Assembly (NCBI RefSeq): GCF_008831285.2
Contig: NC_045149.1
Span: forward strand, 7,962,417 to 8,026,416
Length of the DNA: 64,000 nt
Origin: Nymphaea colorata
Taxonomy: Eukaryota > Streptophyta > Magnoliopsida > Nymphaeales > Nymphaeaceae
Direction of reading: 5' to 3'
Shown: positions 12,458 through 25,176 of the stretch, piece by piece
Layout of the letters: every line of letters begins with the position of its first letter
Position numbering within the stretch: position 1 is the first letter of the stretch
Notes under the pieces: generated by a model
Database searches by the model: none
What the model was told of the DNA's origin: nothing
Seen by the model: only the letters and a program-made list of their open reading frames with translations
Made by a program: the position numbers and the translations under genes

Positions 12458-12763
12458 ATGACTTCTTCCTCTTCTTTCAGGTGGCCCTTCTCCGTGCTCT
12501 TTCTTCTTCTCCTGCTCCTTCTCTTTGGCCTTGCACCAGTATGTGATGCTGCAAGGCGCAGAGGCTTTCCTGCTCCGCCTCCGCCGCGGCCGCAGCGCAG
12601 AGACAATCTCATCTTCAACAGCAGAGGCATCCACGGCGGCGGTCGGCCTTTCACGGTCTTCAATCTGCTGCCCAGAGGTATGCCCATCCCGCCTTCCGGC
12701 CCTTCGAACAGGCACAACGATGTCGTCGACTCCCTGGGCAAGGACTCCACGGCCCCGCCCTGA
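12458..12763 (+). CDS. IDA-like (IDL) secreted peptide precursor
   Basis: Single-exon gene for a 101-residue prepropeptide. Residues 1-31 form a signal peptide with a strong Leu-rich core (10-25) and a likely cut after CDA (29-31). A basic, Pro-rich variable region follows. The conserved module at residues 66-87 (FTVFNLLPRG then PIPPSGPSNRHN, P76-N87) is the EPIP/PIP motif of INFLORESCENCE DEFICIENT IN ABSCISSION-type peptides. In this family the dodecamer is released, proline-hydroxylated and perceived by HAESA-type receptor kinases with SERK co-receptors to control cell separation, lateral root emergence and related events. The gene has the expected size, no introns and its own TATA box. 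One feature to note is the 14-residue tail after the RHN terminus (DVVDSLGKDSTAPP), which IDA itself lacks. Larger overlapping open frames on both strands are GC-driven shadows. Abscission as the specific role is not shown by the sequence. Confidence 0.9.
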   Translation: MTSSSSFRWPFSVLFLLLLLLLFGLAPVCDAARRRGFPAPPPPRPQRRDNLIFNSRGIHGGGRPFTVFNLLPRGMPIPPSGPSNRHNDVVDSLGKDSTAPP

Positions 12764-13423
12764 CGGGAAGTTTTCTGCCGCCACTTTGGTTTTCTCCTAC
12801 GGCGAACCATTCGGGTCCTGCCATCCATCGAATTCAGTTTCCTGCCTTCGGTTCTCAGGAGCTGCTACGAGAACTCTGGCTTTATTTTATTGGCCGGAGG
12901 CGGTTTCGAGTTCATCGGATGGATGCCTCGCTTTATGTATGCTTTCACGATCTTGGGATCCCGCCGGCGTGTTTTACGTGCACCGGAAAGCGGCAAGCGC
13001 CGGCGAGTCGCCAGATCTCCAGGAGCTGGATTTCTGCCATGAGGTGCAGAAGGCTACCAATTGAAATTTTTATGCCATTAATCGACAGTAAGATTGTATA
13101 TTGTGTAAACGTGAGGAACTTGTATTGATATGCGAGACATTTGTTTTTTTAGTAGCAATAGAGAAAACATATATGTTCGTGAAGCTAAATTTTGTTCTCT
13201 CACTCTTGGTTTTCTTCTTTCTCATTATCTTTTATGCTTTATCTGTTTACTTTCCAAATCTTCTTACTGCAAAAGATCTGTTGATGCGATGAGCTTTTTA
13301 TAGATTAGTTTGTTGCGTTTGTGTGAACGTCTGATGTGAAATGTATAGATTAGACCCAGTTGCAGAAGGAACTCTGATTTGATACTTTGATTAGTTAATC
13401 ATTGCGTCCACTCTTCCTCTCTC

Positions 13424-13426
<3 letters not shown>

Positions 13427-13506
<80 letters not shown>
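13427..13506. repeat. Composite (AT)n(AG)n microsatellite
   Basis: AT units at 13427-13465, a short TAGATAG interruption, then AG units to 13506. Same composite design as at 8990-9077. Confidence 0.95.
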
Positions 13507-13508
<2 letters not shown>

Positions 13509-14365
13509 TAAATCAATTTCTTTTAATGCTCATCAATGGGCATTAACAGCTTTGAATAAATAAGTGACCTATAAGCCGAGACTTAGTTTATGTAGTTATA
13601 TATATTAGAAATCAGATTCTGACTCTACTTAATCTTGTCAAATTTTCTATTGTATTGTTTCTCTCTCTACTGGCTTCACTCGTATCAAAAGGTGTTGCTT
13701 TATTTGGATTCAGATATGCTTACTATTGTACGTTACGTGGAGGCAGCAAGTTGGGCAACTTTTTCTAAATATTGGTGCGTTTTTTCTAAAAGTGTAATCG
13801 TCCATAAGCCATGACATAAGACGATTAAAATAAAGAAGCATTTTTTTTTAATTAACTGGACAAAAGGTGTGCTTTTAGAAAAAAGAAAACAAGAAAAGTT
13901 TGGGGGCAAACTCAAAAGTCTTTTCATCTCCAAAACGTGTTTGTGTGACATTCAAACTGGGTTGAATTGAAATGTCTAATGAACAAATTTAAGTTATGAC
14001 ACTTTGCTAACTTCTTAATTAAGATTGAAGTCATAGTTTGCATGAATTCCTAGTCAGCTGCGGCAAAATTAAGGAACTAAATGAAGTTATTTGTCACAGA
14101 TTATTATTTTTTTTCTTTTCCTCTTTGTAAAATTATATTTGACAACCTTTTAAAAGAAAATTCATTAAAAGTAACAAAATTGGAGTGGTTACGTCCCCCT
14201 TGTACAAAAAAAAAAGTGCATCTAAATGTATGACAATCAGAATACCCTACATCGCAGAAGTTTTTTGCGAGGATAAATAAAATAAAAAAGTTAAAAGACT
14301 AAAAATAACATTTTTTAAAAAAGTTTTTCAAAATACCTTATTCTTACTCATTTTTTAGGTGCATA

Positions 14366-14650
14366 TCTAAGCCTGGACACCAGTTCGGGTTGCCGGTAAA
14401 TAGGTACCCAGTACCCAGCTCGACTCCGACAGAACATCGGGTGAGCTCGGTAAATTTTTTAATATTTATTTTATCAATATTTATATATAAGTATAATATT
14501 TTATTATAATTAATTATATTTAAATATTATTTTATATTAAAAATATATTTTTAATTTAATCGGACAGGATTCAAGCTCGAGCCTGGGTTTCGGGTGTTGG
14601 GCCGGCCGAGCCCGACTCATTATCTGGCCGGGCCAATTCGATAACCATGC
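14366..14650 (+). repeat. Dispersed repeat, first member of an inverted pair
   Basis: GC-rich ends (AGCCTGGACACCAG... and ...GGCCGAGCCCGACTC) flank a very AT-rich core containing TTATAATTAATTATA. The reverse complement of this layout recurs at 15265-15596, so the two are inverted copies of one family about 0.6 kb apart. Confidence 0.5.
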
Positions 14651-15264
14651 TTATGCATATCTGCTGCGTGGACCACCATTGTGCACGCAACTCATTCTCC
14701 TCAATGACTGGTATCGAGGGAGGCCGCGAGTTCTACACTCCCATTACGGCGAGCTCCATACAAATAGACAAATTAAGTTGAGTGGAGAGAAGGGGGAGAA
14801 AGACTTGCTTCTCTACAACTCATCAAGGAGAGTAGTGCACCTATAGTAAACATAAAACGTGTCTCTTGTCCGACCAACTACGCTAAGTTTTTTGAAAAGA
14901 AAGAGAAAGAGAAACCTCAACCAATTTGGCACTAGGCATGACTATGCCGTGTGGTGTGTTTAGTTCCTTTAAAACATTTACAAAGGTTAGCTGCGCTTGG
15001 GCATTAAAGTGTAGAGGGGAGGTAGGCTTGGGTGCTGTGTACTTAAGAGAGTGAGTACTGTTGTTAATGTCGGTAGGACTAATGAATAGAAGCCTTCTTC
15101 TTCTTCTTCTGGTTGGGCGAGACATCACATTGCAGTCGAAGCAACAGAAACTTTTTACTCAGGCACCTGCACCTGCACCTGCTGCTCCTCATCCCCATGC
15201 ACAGCCATGGACTGCAGGACGTTGAGAGCAATTAAACCATTTGATTAGATGAATCGAGTTCCAG

Positions 15265-15596
15265 CCAGGCGTGGGCATAGGCCGCCTTGCCCTGGGCCAG
15301 CTCCACTTTATAAGAAGCTGGGCTCGAGTGGCACTACACTTAAAACGCGAGCTGGGTTCGGCTTGACACTTGAAACCCAAGCCTGCAGCTCAGTTAAAAT
15401 TAAAAGTATATATTTTTAATATAAAATTATATATATATAATTAATTATAATAAAATATTATAATTATATATAAAAATTCTTATCCGACCAAACCAAGCTT
15501 GTTGGGCCCACCCTGAGCCAGTCGAAGCTTTTTTTTTTGGGGGCCAGGTACGTCATACTTGTCGGGTACCTAGCCCGATGTCCAAACTTAGTTCCA
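15265..15596 (-). repeat. Dispersed repeat, second member of an inverted pair
   Basis: It contains TATAATTAATTATAATAAAA, the reverse complement of the core at 14366-14650, and ends in GGGTACCTAGCCCGATGTCC, matching the inverted start of that copy with divergence. Confidence 0.5.
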
Positions 15597-17402
15597 GCTC
15601 TCATACTTTTTTCATTTCTCTGGCGCGCGCACTTCTGTAGAAAACTTCTAAAAGCAAGTAGGACCATACAAAATATCAAGCCCTGAAAATAGATGCACAA
15701 CAATTTTGAAAGGATGCTATCAGTTTTTATAGAGCTACAACGCATGAATGTTAAAATCTTTTTTTTTCTTTTATAAGGCATTAAACATATAGTTAACAAA
15801 ATTTCAGTTGGTCTGGGACACTAACCTGGGTCTCGTGGATTTGTTCTATATAAATAAACCTACATTCACCCAAGCTCGACCACTAATTTAACCTTTTAGA
15901 GAATGGGCTTCGTAGGGCGTATATCTCCTACCTATCTATGCCCCCCGGGGTTCAAGACTTGCTTAGGAACCAATATGTTTTAAGAATATAGTTTCCAAAA
16001 TGAGATGTGGCTATGGGATTAGACACAAGGAACCCCTGTACTGCAAGGCCCCACCCAATTGCACTAGTCCTTTAGAACTAATAGTTTTGGAGCCTTAAAT
16101 TAATGTTTGTTACTTTTTTTTCTTGCTTTTCAAGGTTCTCTTTGATATTTTTATAATATGTATATTTCTTCATAAATTTACAAGTGAATTTGATTGAGTT
16201 GAAAGGTGTACAGTACTCCATCTAAATCCCAATTGGGTTTTTTTATCGGATCGTGGCTGATTGTTAACCTATTGCTTACACAAAGTCAGCTTGATCCAAT
16301 TGTATTGAAAAAGAAAAAAAAAATGACTTAATACATGGAATCACTTTTATATTTTCCATGTTTGTAACACAAAGACTTTTGGAATCTCACAAGAAAAGAA
16401 TTCATAAATGGCAATCAAAACAAAGACGTACGGGGAAGAGGCTTCGCAAATTAATCCGTCTGTTCCATCCTCAAAGCTTGGCTTAGAAGCACGGAAGGCA
16501 CAAGTCACAGTCAATGGTGGTAGGCCTGAGTTACAAACGACAGAGGCAGTAAAGAAAAGAAATTCAAATTTAAGTGTGTTTTTGTTGTACATTAAAGGAT
16601 AAAATATAAGCACCATTTTGAAATTTTTGTTATTTTTCTTTTAGCCCATCCTTTTCTCCTCCTACTCCTATATATTTGCGTTTTACTACTAGTTTCTTCT
16701 AGTTTATTGCATGAGCATGAAACCTTGTGACTGCCCATAATCAGTGATTATATATATTGAAATAAATCTGTTACCGCTTCAATGGGACGATTATTTTTAT
16801 TTTGTGTCACTAAAAAACCACCATACAAAAGTGTGTTTGTGATAAGTTATACATCATAGTGTTTAGCGACCGAATGCATCTTTTATACATTGTTTTTAAC
16901 AATACAAAACAAAAAATTAGTATCCAGCTAGAAAGGTATTTAACTGATTTCAACTTACATAGATATATATATATATATATATAAAGCTATGGAGGTATTT
17001 GAATGATTTCAATTCTCATATAAATACATGTAGAAAGAGAAAAATCAATGTGCGTCCATGGGTATGGAATATTAAATATTGGCATTTAATAATCATATAT
17101 CAATACCGATTGCATTTATTTATTGCTTCATCTTCACTGTTGGCATTAACAATTATAGGAAGAGATGACGTAATTCTAGTCCTTCAAGCAACGGCGTCTA
17201 GCGAGCTACTTTTTCCCTCCAGCTGGCAGCTTACTGTTGATGGCGTGGCATTTTAGGGGATCACCTGCCCCGAAAACTGCGGCTGCTAGAATAACCCTGC
17301 CATGTGTCACGTCATTAACACGCTACCATTTGTTTAATTTTCTTCACGGGCACCACCGAAGGAGGGACGTGTGGGCAATTGCCCACACAGCCCCATAAAT
17401 TG

Positions 17403-17407
<5 letters not shown>

Positions 17408-17463
<56 letters not shown>
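17408..17463. repeat. (TA)n microsatellite
   Basis: About 28 uninterrupted TA units. Confidence 0.95.
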
Positions 17464-17465
<2 letters not shown>

Positions 17466-18595
17466 ATGCTTCGTAATAATTTTTCTTATTTACCCCAAAG
17501 CTCAATTCAAGAAAGGTTTATATTAAATTTTATCTTTAACCAGGCCCTGCATTGAAAATGTGTTGCAGATGGACGAAGAAATTTATAAAAAAAATTGCAG
17601 CAATCCTTTTTTTTTTTTTCTTTTAACTGGTCAGTAAGTTGCCTTAATTGAAACTAAGATCCAAAATAACTGTTCTGCTTCTGGTGAGACTTTACTGTAA
17701 GATTCATGATGTATGATTTGACACTTCATTCTGATCCTTTAAAACTGTTTTCAGGAAAAAGGAAACGAGTCTCAGACCTCCGTCACACTTTAATGGCTGC
17801 CTCAGCCTCATTTACGGAAAACAACCAATTCACCCCAGCGAGAAGAGTTTTAGTAAAAAAGTTACCTCCATAAGTAACACTGGTCAATTTCCTTTTTTGG
17901 GGTTGTTAGTTTAACCGCAACCCAATTTCTCTAAATGCTTTAAATTAAAATATAAATAGGCACAGGTTGTTATTTTATCGTGTCAATATTCCGAGAAAAT
18001 ACATGATTTTGTTTTTAAAGTAATATTTACATAAAATAAACTCTGCAATATACAGTTCCAAGATCCAACAGAACCAGTGAATGATGAGCGTTGAGAGTGA
18101 CAGATCACAAGATATATTGGCAAATCTCATAATGGGTATGCATACTTTATAACATATTAGTATAGCTGATGGAGATGGGGTACATATAGGCGATACATTT
18201 CTACTTAGATTAGATTCATGTGGGTGTTACTCCCCCGGGCCCAAAAAGGTGAGAGTGTTTTGTCGCTGAAGGCAATCCACCATCCACTCAAGCCTCGATG
18301 CAGCCGAGAACCGAGAGGCATAGGCAATAGAGAGCCTTTGAATCTCTTTCTAGACAATGGGTTGTCAACCTCACGCTCACTCGAAATTCTTAATAAATGG
18401 CTTAAAGTAGTAATTGTATTTTAGGTAGCATAAAAGTGGTATCTCTCAATGTTTTGTGTCAATTCCAATCTCATTTGCATGCATTGCTCCAAATGTAGGG
18501 CAGATTTTGTAACAGTTCAAGGTTGGACCCTTGGAGCAACCACTTTGAAATATTCAAAATTTAATGGGTGTAAAAAATTACTTGTAGTAGCCCAC

Positions 18596-18898
18596 CAAGC
18601 CTGCACAATGAGCCGAGCCAACTCGGGCTTGACTCGAACTCACTCGAAAAAACTTGACTCGTGCTCGACTCGTTTATAAACAAGTTGAGTTCGAGTTTCA
18701 AGAACTCAACTCATTTATACTCGACTGGACTCGCAAATGGTACTCTATATGATATTGTCAAACCGGTTCACTCGATTTTGTGTAGTCGAGTCGAGCTCGA
18801 GCTTGCCATGAGGAGCTCGACTCGAGTTCTAGTTTTTTGAGCCAAGTCGAGTTCGAGCTGGCCAAACTCGGGCTCGACTCAACTCGTGTGCAGCCCTA
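18596..18898. mobile_element. Short TIR element with an 8-bp target duplication (hAT-like MITE)
   Basis: The exact octamer TAGCCCAC lies on both sides (18588-18595 and 18899-18906). The left end CAAGCCTGCACA and the inverted right end TAGGGCTGCACACGAG resemble each other. The interior is a degenerate array of ACTCGAG/GAGTCGAG-type motifs with no coding capacity. Eight-base duplications are typical of hAT transposition, so this is probably a non-autonomous hAT derivative. Confidence 0.65.
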
Positions 18899-19249
18899 TA
18901 GCCCACTCTGCCCAAGAAGAGCTTCATTTATTTGTTCATAATAACTTTTGGGTTGATCAAAGAGGCAAACATATAATTCAGTAATTCTTCTCTTGAGAAG
19001 GTAAGACCCAACTCAAGGCGATCTGATCTATTACCACTTGTAATTACATGTTGACTTCATATGACATCAAAACAATAGTAAGTTAATATTAATTCTACTT
19101 AGATAATCACCAAAAAGTATAGAGAGGAACGGTGGGAGCTCCACATGTGGCTCTATCGCTTGAGAGCAGGTGGTAAGAGGGGGACTTCCAATTGTGTTGA
19201 CATGAAGACCCCATGAAGACATTTGTCAAAAAGCATGTTGTCTTTGTAG

Positions 19250-19447
19250 CGTGTGTGGGAAGGAACCTACTGCTCGAGTGAGAGGCCGAAATCTCTCTCT
19301 TTTTCCTGATCCCACATAGTCCAAACCTACTTCAGGACATGAGTGAACTTATGGTTACTCTCTTCAACTCGAGACTAGAATCTAGTCCAGAAAAATAGTG
19401 CCCACATGAATCGAACTGACGACTGAGTCTCATGGACCCACCAACTA
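19250..19447 (-). mobile_element. SINE-like tRNA-derived repeat, copy B
   Basis: Minus strand: A-box-like TAGTTGGTGGG (19437-19447) and B-box-like CAGTTCGATTCA (about 19407-19419), then GTGGGCACTATTTTTCTGG and a body ending near a GGCCTCTCACTCGAGC segment. Box order and spacing match copy A. The 3' end is approximate. Confidence 0.45.
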
Positions 19448-20189
19448 TAATATATGTTTAAAAATACCATATAAATTTAGAAATTATATGTTCATGAGTC
19501 ATCTATGATGATAATGCATGGTTGGTGAAGAAGCAATTGTCATGTCTTGACCGTGAACTATATATAGGTAGAGCCTTCTTCCTCGGTTGCGGTCCCATTT
19601 AAGAATGATAGTGCCAAGACACCTAACCATAACGGTGCTGATGTTAGGATCTATCTTTTTCTACGTGTTCCATTGACAATGCTGTCTCCAATGACGTTCA
19701 CATGCTCCTTTTCTTCACACAGGGAAACATCGTTTGCGTATAAATATGTGATTCACATATTAATTTCCATATTTTCATACAGTTTTAATCAAAACTGGAT
19801 ATATTAAACACTAGCAAGTGTGAGGAGAGAGCAATAAAGTGCGAGCTGTGAAGAGTGTTGAGGTTAATTAAGATGCGCACTCGATCGAGTTTAAGCAGAG
19901 TCGAAGCGACTTGATCAAGCTTTCAGAAGATGTTTAATCCCTTGTGGGACTTGATAATCAGGGCTGTGGTTGGGGTTAAACTGGTCTGGTCTGTGTAGGG
20001 TTTCTCACCTTAAGGACCAAAAGATAAAAAGGTTGAAGGGGTTGAAAGGTACTGACTCAGGTTGAATGTACACCTAACTGAATTGAATATGTTTAGGCAA
20101 ATCCAGTAAGAGATACATTATTGATTTGATTCCATAGGGTACTAGATTTGAGATCTCTCATGAAGTCATACAAGTCACCCCAATGGGCT

Positions 20190-20262
20190 TAATATAGCTG
20201 GTCGGACGGTCATGCAGGTGAAAATCTTGTCGGCAGTTCGATTTGTGTACACACTAAATTAT
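20190..20262 (+). mobile_element. SINE-like tRNA-derived repeat, copy C (5' part)
   Basis: TAGCTGGTCGGACGG (20195-20209) and GCAGTTCGATTTG (about 20232-20245) reproduce the A- and B-box pair of copies A and B in the opposite orientation. I cannot follow a body beyond about 20262, so this may be a 5' fragment. Confidence 0.4.
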
Positions 20263-20481
20263 TGGACTGCAAACAATGGCAAGCGGGACCAACCTAGTTC
20301 ATGAAGTCTTACATGTCTTAGTTTGTGTTCTAAATTCCATTATACATGCAAGGCCACTGAGGCTGAAAATATATTTGAAAGTAAGCTCTACAATCTATGC
20401 GCCACATATATCTTTTGATCACTTGATATAAAACACCATCTTTTCTTCTATGGTATGTTTGATGGCCTGGTTGAATACTTT

Positions 20482-20655
20482 AGGGGTTGTTTGGCAAGAA
20501 TAACAAGTTATTACTATCCAATAAATCTGTACCAAAGATTTGAGGCAGGTTTATGAAACACTATATCACAGTATTTCATGAACATGCTCCAATTTTTAGG
20601 ATAGATTCATGTAACAATATCAAATTGTTCCTATTGTCAAATGGCCCCTTTGGGC
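20482..20655. mobile_element. MITE with GGGG-TTGTTTGGCA ends, copy 1
   Basis: The left end AGGGGTTGTTTGGCA and right end TGTCAAATGGCCCCTT are imperfect inverted repeats, the common GGCC/GTTTGG type of plant MITE end. Subterminal AATAACA and TTGTTCCTATT segments also pair. A diverged second copy lies at 21236-21375. Confidence 0.5.
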
Positions 20656-21235
20656 TAAATAAATCCACCAAAGTGTACCTTAGCAAGGTTATTATTCAGG
20701 TAACGATAGGAGGAAAAGTCAGACCTTTTGGGTCTAAGTTTTTCTCCTCTTTTTAACTAAAACTACTGTGGAAAGGTAAACTTTAACCATGTTTGATGGC
20801 CTTTTGTACTCCAAGGATTATTTCTCCAAGCCTCAAGCAAGCTTAAATAAGGTCCATGAGCTAGCATTGACGCGTTCATGACCATTTCATCAATCAACCA
20901 CAGCTTGGGAGTATCCAAGATGAGAATATCTCATAATTGAATATGAAACTAATAAAGCACAAATAGGTATCGATATTCAAAGAAGAATCGAGTTGAGGGC
21001 ACCAGCTTGTGCATGCAACAAATATACACTCCTCCAAAAAGAGAGAGTTGGGTTATTTTAAAATTTTTTTACCATGATATATACTTTTCAATCTTTGTAC
21101 CCTTTAATAATATCTTTTTTATCTTTTTCAAAACCCTTCTTTTTTACATTACGAAGAGTATCGGTCATTACATACCTTTGTGCATGCATAGGGGTGTGCA
21201 TATAACCAGCTTTGTCAAAAAGGCTTATACAAGCC

Positions 21236-21375
21236 TTTAGGGCTAGTTAGCAACAATAACAGTTTGTTCTTATTTCATAAATCCATCTTAAAAATTAGGG
21301 CAGATTTGATGGGCAGATTCATGAAACAATATATTACTAGTATACTATATACTTATTGTCAATCAACCCCTTTAA
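21236..21375. mobile_element. MITE with GGG-TAGTTAGCA ends, copy 2
   Basis: It starts TTTAGGGCTAGTTAGCAACAATAACA and ends TTATTGTCAATCAACCCC, aligning with copy 1 at 20482-20655 at both ends and through an internal CAGATTCATGAAACAATAT-like segment. Confidence 0.45.
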
Positions 21376-22652
21376 AACTTTTTTTCTTTGATATAGAGAA
21401 TTTTCTTATGTGGTTTTTGTACATTTTTATCTCATTTTTATAAATATATCAAAAGTCAGAGGTCAGATTCAAGTAGGATAAAGCTGAAAAAACAATGAGA
21501 TCCTCACACTATATCGGACCCATTGACAACCCTCCAACGATCAACGTAATGGGTAGCAAAACAGTGAAGGATATACCTTAAATACCATTTTGGAGGCGAA
21601 ATGTTATTTTGTTTCTAAAATGGCATTCCAGGCATGTTTCGATGACAGTCGAAAAACTTGATTCCTAGTTTTGACAAACTGATATTTTCAAAAGAGGGGT
21701 TGAATAACCTAACCTTTCTTAGATATTTAATAGAAAATGTTGTTTTGGTAACACATAAAGCAGTTCTTAAAAACCGGTTGATTTAACAAACCCGACCAGC
21801 TATACTATGCCCCTTGCGTAGAGTACCATCCAAACACAGCCTAACCAACTATGATTTAACAAATCACTTGATCAGATGCCTCAACCTTTTACTTATTTTA
21901 GGTCGACGCTTCTAAATGCAACATGTAAAAGGCTCAGCAGAACTTTCTCTTGAAATGGAGTAGGATGAAAGAAAATAAGATTATGTAAGTCTGAGTTGGA
22001 ATTTTATTTATCTTATACCTTATCAAAGAAATCTGGATATTCCATTACAGTGTATAACCTTTAAAACAGAGCTCCTCATTTTTTTTTTATCTTCTTTATA
22101 TTGCTAATCTGTTCTTACAAATGAGGGAGACCCATCACTCAGATGGAAGACGAATGCCTCATCTAACCTCTAGTTCTCTTATGATACATAGCTTGCTTTT
22201 GTTTTTATGTTTTAGGTTGTCATATGTTGTACTTGAACTTATTTGTAGTCTTTCTTTTGCAAAAACTGACCACCTACCAACCCTCGCTGTATCCATTGTG
22301 TCAATCCTTTTAAAAAACTGTTAAACAAGTTCTTCAAAACTCGAGAAAAAGAAATATATATATATGTGGTATCATAAACAAGGTTCTTCTTTTTACTTTG
22401 CCTTTTACTTTAAATAATAGCAACCAAACGAGAACCGCCAAAACTAAACCAATAGCCAGTTGGTCATGACTGCCTTTTGTTTTTTCCTTTTTGGAAAAGT
22501 ATAAATAAATCATAAGGTCCATATTAAACGAGCACCCCTGCATAATGAAAGTCGTTTTTCAAAATTAGATGCAAAAAAGTTTCTCTCCTTCAACAAAACT
22601 TCCTAATATGCTGGTTCCGCATAACTGAGAAAAAAGCATAAATGTTTTTCTG

Positions 22653-22767
<115 letters not shown>

Positions 22768-23415
22768 CTAATTGTTGGTACTAGACCCTTACCCTTAGGG
22801 ACTAAATTATGAAAAAATATCTCAATTTTGAGTTTTTCCATATTGGCATATTGGCGGTTGGAAAAAAAAAGGAAAGAAGAAAAAAAAAAGATGAAATATT
22901 TCCATCATTTAGTATTAATTCATAACTTTTCCTTCTTTTTCTCTCAACGGCTAAACTAAAAAAAAAAAAAATCAAACACTTAAATGGTTCCTTATGAATC
23001 TAACACTCTTTTACTTATATGACAAGAAATCAAGTTCAAGATAGAGATAGACTTTGGAGTGGACTTCATCTTTTTTTTTTTTTTCTTGTAATTCTATCTA
23101 GTGTGGTGTTGTCAGTCTTTCTTTATTAGATAAGGCTGAGGGCTTAGGGTGGGCACAGTGCTAAATTGATAGGGCGACTGCAGATCTCATAAGGGGCAAT
23201 GGGGATTGGTACCTTAAGGAGTACCTCCTTTTTCATTTTTTTTTTAATGAATGCTCACATTTATTAACAAAAAAATCAATATTTACAGTAAAAAGTGGAT
23301 CATTTACCAGGATAAGTGCAGTAAGATTACGGCCCTATGAGCTCCCAAAACAGACCCACAAAAAACAGAACAAAAGCAGAATCCACCATCCACATCCGCC
23401 ACACTGGTGTCTAAG

Positions 23416-23622
23416 ATTAGGGATGTCAACCGATCATATTCAAATCGGATATATTTATAACCATGTCTACTTTTTCAAATAGGTACATATTCGAATTAAA
23501 ATTTAGATTCAAAAGTTACATCTGAATCCAAAATCTGTTTTTATATTCTGAATTTAATCCAAATCTGTTTTTTTTGGAACTATTTAATTAGATACTAGAT
23601 TCAATTCGGATATATTAGCATC
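23416..23622. repeat. Dispersed repeat with TAGGGATG inverted ends
   Basis: Left end TAGGGATGTCAA and right end TTAGCATCCCTA are inverted. The interior repeats ATTCGGAT/AATCCAAAT units. Related interiors, with matching CATCCCTAA or CATCC ends, appear at about 24956-25080 and 35500-35700. Confidence 0.5.
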
Positions 23623-24043
23623 CCTATCCAGATCCTTACAAAGTAGGAAGACATTTATAAATTCTTTTCATCCTCCTGGAAGAAGGAACCAATGACAAAT
23701 ATTCTTTAGATTTAGCATTAGCACATAAGAATGAAGGCATACTTTATGTGTAACGATGCCATTGAAAACATTAGTTGGCGTATTAAATGTGTCAGCATAT
23801 ATTAAAAGTATATGAATGCGTATGTTCATACGTGTATGCATTTATATAAGCAAAAAGTTGCTATATATTAATGAGGATAGGAAACGATCCCCTTTTCACT
23901 TTATATTTTATCTCTTTTTTTTTTTGGTCAAGCCTTGGGGATGTTGTTTATTAGGAAATCCTCATAAACGGCAACCTTTGGGACTTGCAGACGAAAGGAA
24001 GCTAATTCCTCTACAAGCAAGAGCTTCAACTTGACCTCCTCAG

Positions 24044-24210
24044 CAGGGGCGGAAGGCCCCCCTTAATTTTTTTTTAATTTACATGTAAATTGGAAAAATT
24101 TTCATTTATTCCATGTAAAATTTTGGAGAAATATATTTTGCCCTTGTCAAAATTTTGAAACTATAATTCAACTCTCCTCGTGAAAATTTTCTTGTTTTGC
24201 CCCTTCTTCC
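24044..24210. mobile_element. Second CAGGGGC-type element
   Basis: CAGGGGCGGAAGGCCCC at the left, AATTTACATGTAAATT in the core and TTGTTTTGCCCCTTC at the right align with the element at 10387-10581. The right end is more eroded. Confidence 0.45.
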
Positions 24211-24452
24211 TGGTTAAGAATACCTGTAAAATTTAAAATTTGTAACATTATGTAATCTTCTTAAAAGTAGTCCCAAGAGATCCTAAAACACACACACAGA
24301 GACAAAAGTTCCACTATTCAAATAAGTTTAATTTGTACATTCAGATTCAAATATAAAAAGGTCCAAAGCATACCTGAATTTTTACCTGTAATCACATTTT
24401 CATTTTCATGACAATTGGATATTTTATGGGATTCAGCAAAAACAGAACTCTA

Positions 24453-24713
24453 GGGTGGCGTTCCATTGCCCGTGGATCTGAGATCACCTGCTATCTCAAA
24501 TCCTCTTTTTGTGAGACTTACTGGTTAAACAAACAGTGGATTTCCTACATAATAGAAAAACCTGGACCATAAATTCACGTTTTCCCATAAAAAACTATGA
24601 TTTGAGGTTGGATGGGGGGAGGACGGACCTCAAATCCATGAATCTAAGATCCTCCCCAAGGATCTTAGATCATCAAGGATTTGAGATCCTTAGTGTAACA
24701 AATACACCCTAAA
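24453..24713. mobile_element. MITE-like unit with AGGGTG inverted ends
   Basis: The left end AGGGTGGCGTT leads into GGATCTGAGATC. The inverted right end reads AGGGTGTATTTGTTACACTA leading into GGATCTCAAATCC. The second half holds several palindromic GATCTTAGATC-type words. The class is uncertain because the flanking duplication is not clear. Confidence 0.5.
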
Positions 24714-25121
24714 GGTATCCGCATTTGATTGCCAGTGATTTACCAATGAGATGTAAATTTTTATCTAATACAACTGCTTGAATTCAGATTTCAATAGTGA
24801 GCGGGAGAAAACCCTGCCGCTCGGGTGAAAAGCCGAAGCTCCCCACTTCCCCCTGCCCTCAGGGAGCTGTATCAGTAAAAATAGTTGTATTCAGATTCCA
24901 ATCAAACATATGAATATATCTAAGATCGGCAGCAGGCTAAAAAAGAGACCTCTAGAGGTATTCACATTCGATTGCTAGTGATTACCAATGAGATGTAAAT
25001 TTTTTTATCGAATAAAACTGTTTGAATTCGGATCCCATTCAAGTATAGGAATGCATTTAAGAATTTGACATCCCTAATAGCAGGAAGTCTGTGGAACTAT
25101 ATTTCACTTCGTATAAGGTCG

Positions 25122-25122
25122 G

Positions 25123-25174
<52 letters not shown>
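25122..25174. repeat. Composite (CT)n(CA)n microsatellite
   Basis: About 15 CT units followed by about 11 CA units. Confidence 0.9.

Positions 25175-25176
<2 letters not shown>

Noticed and set aside
12415-13064. Large overlapping open frames (137, 116 and 179 codons) around the IDL gene
   Set aside because: They are shadows in GC-rich sequence. The 101-residue frame with signal peptide and PIPPSGPSNRHN explains the locus.
16347-16616. Overlapping open frames of 89 and 64 codons
   Set aside because: No family recognised, low-complexity flanks and no supporting signals. They are too short to call on openness alone.
19407-19447. tRNA gene
   Set aside because: A- and B-box-like words are present, but no acceptor stem or cloverleaf could be formed. 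Similar copies elsewhere point to a SINE.
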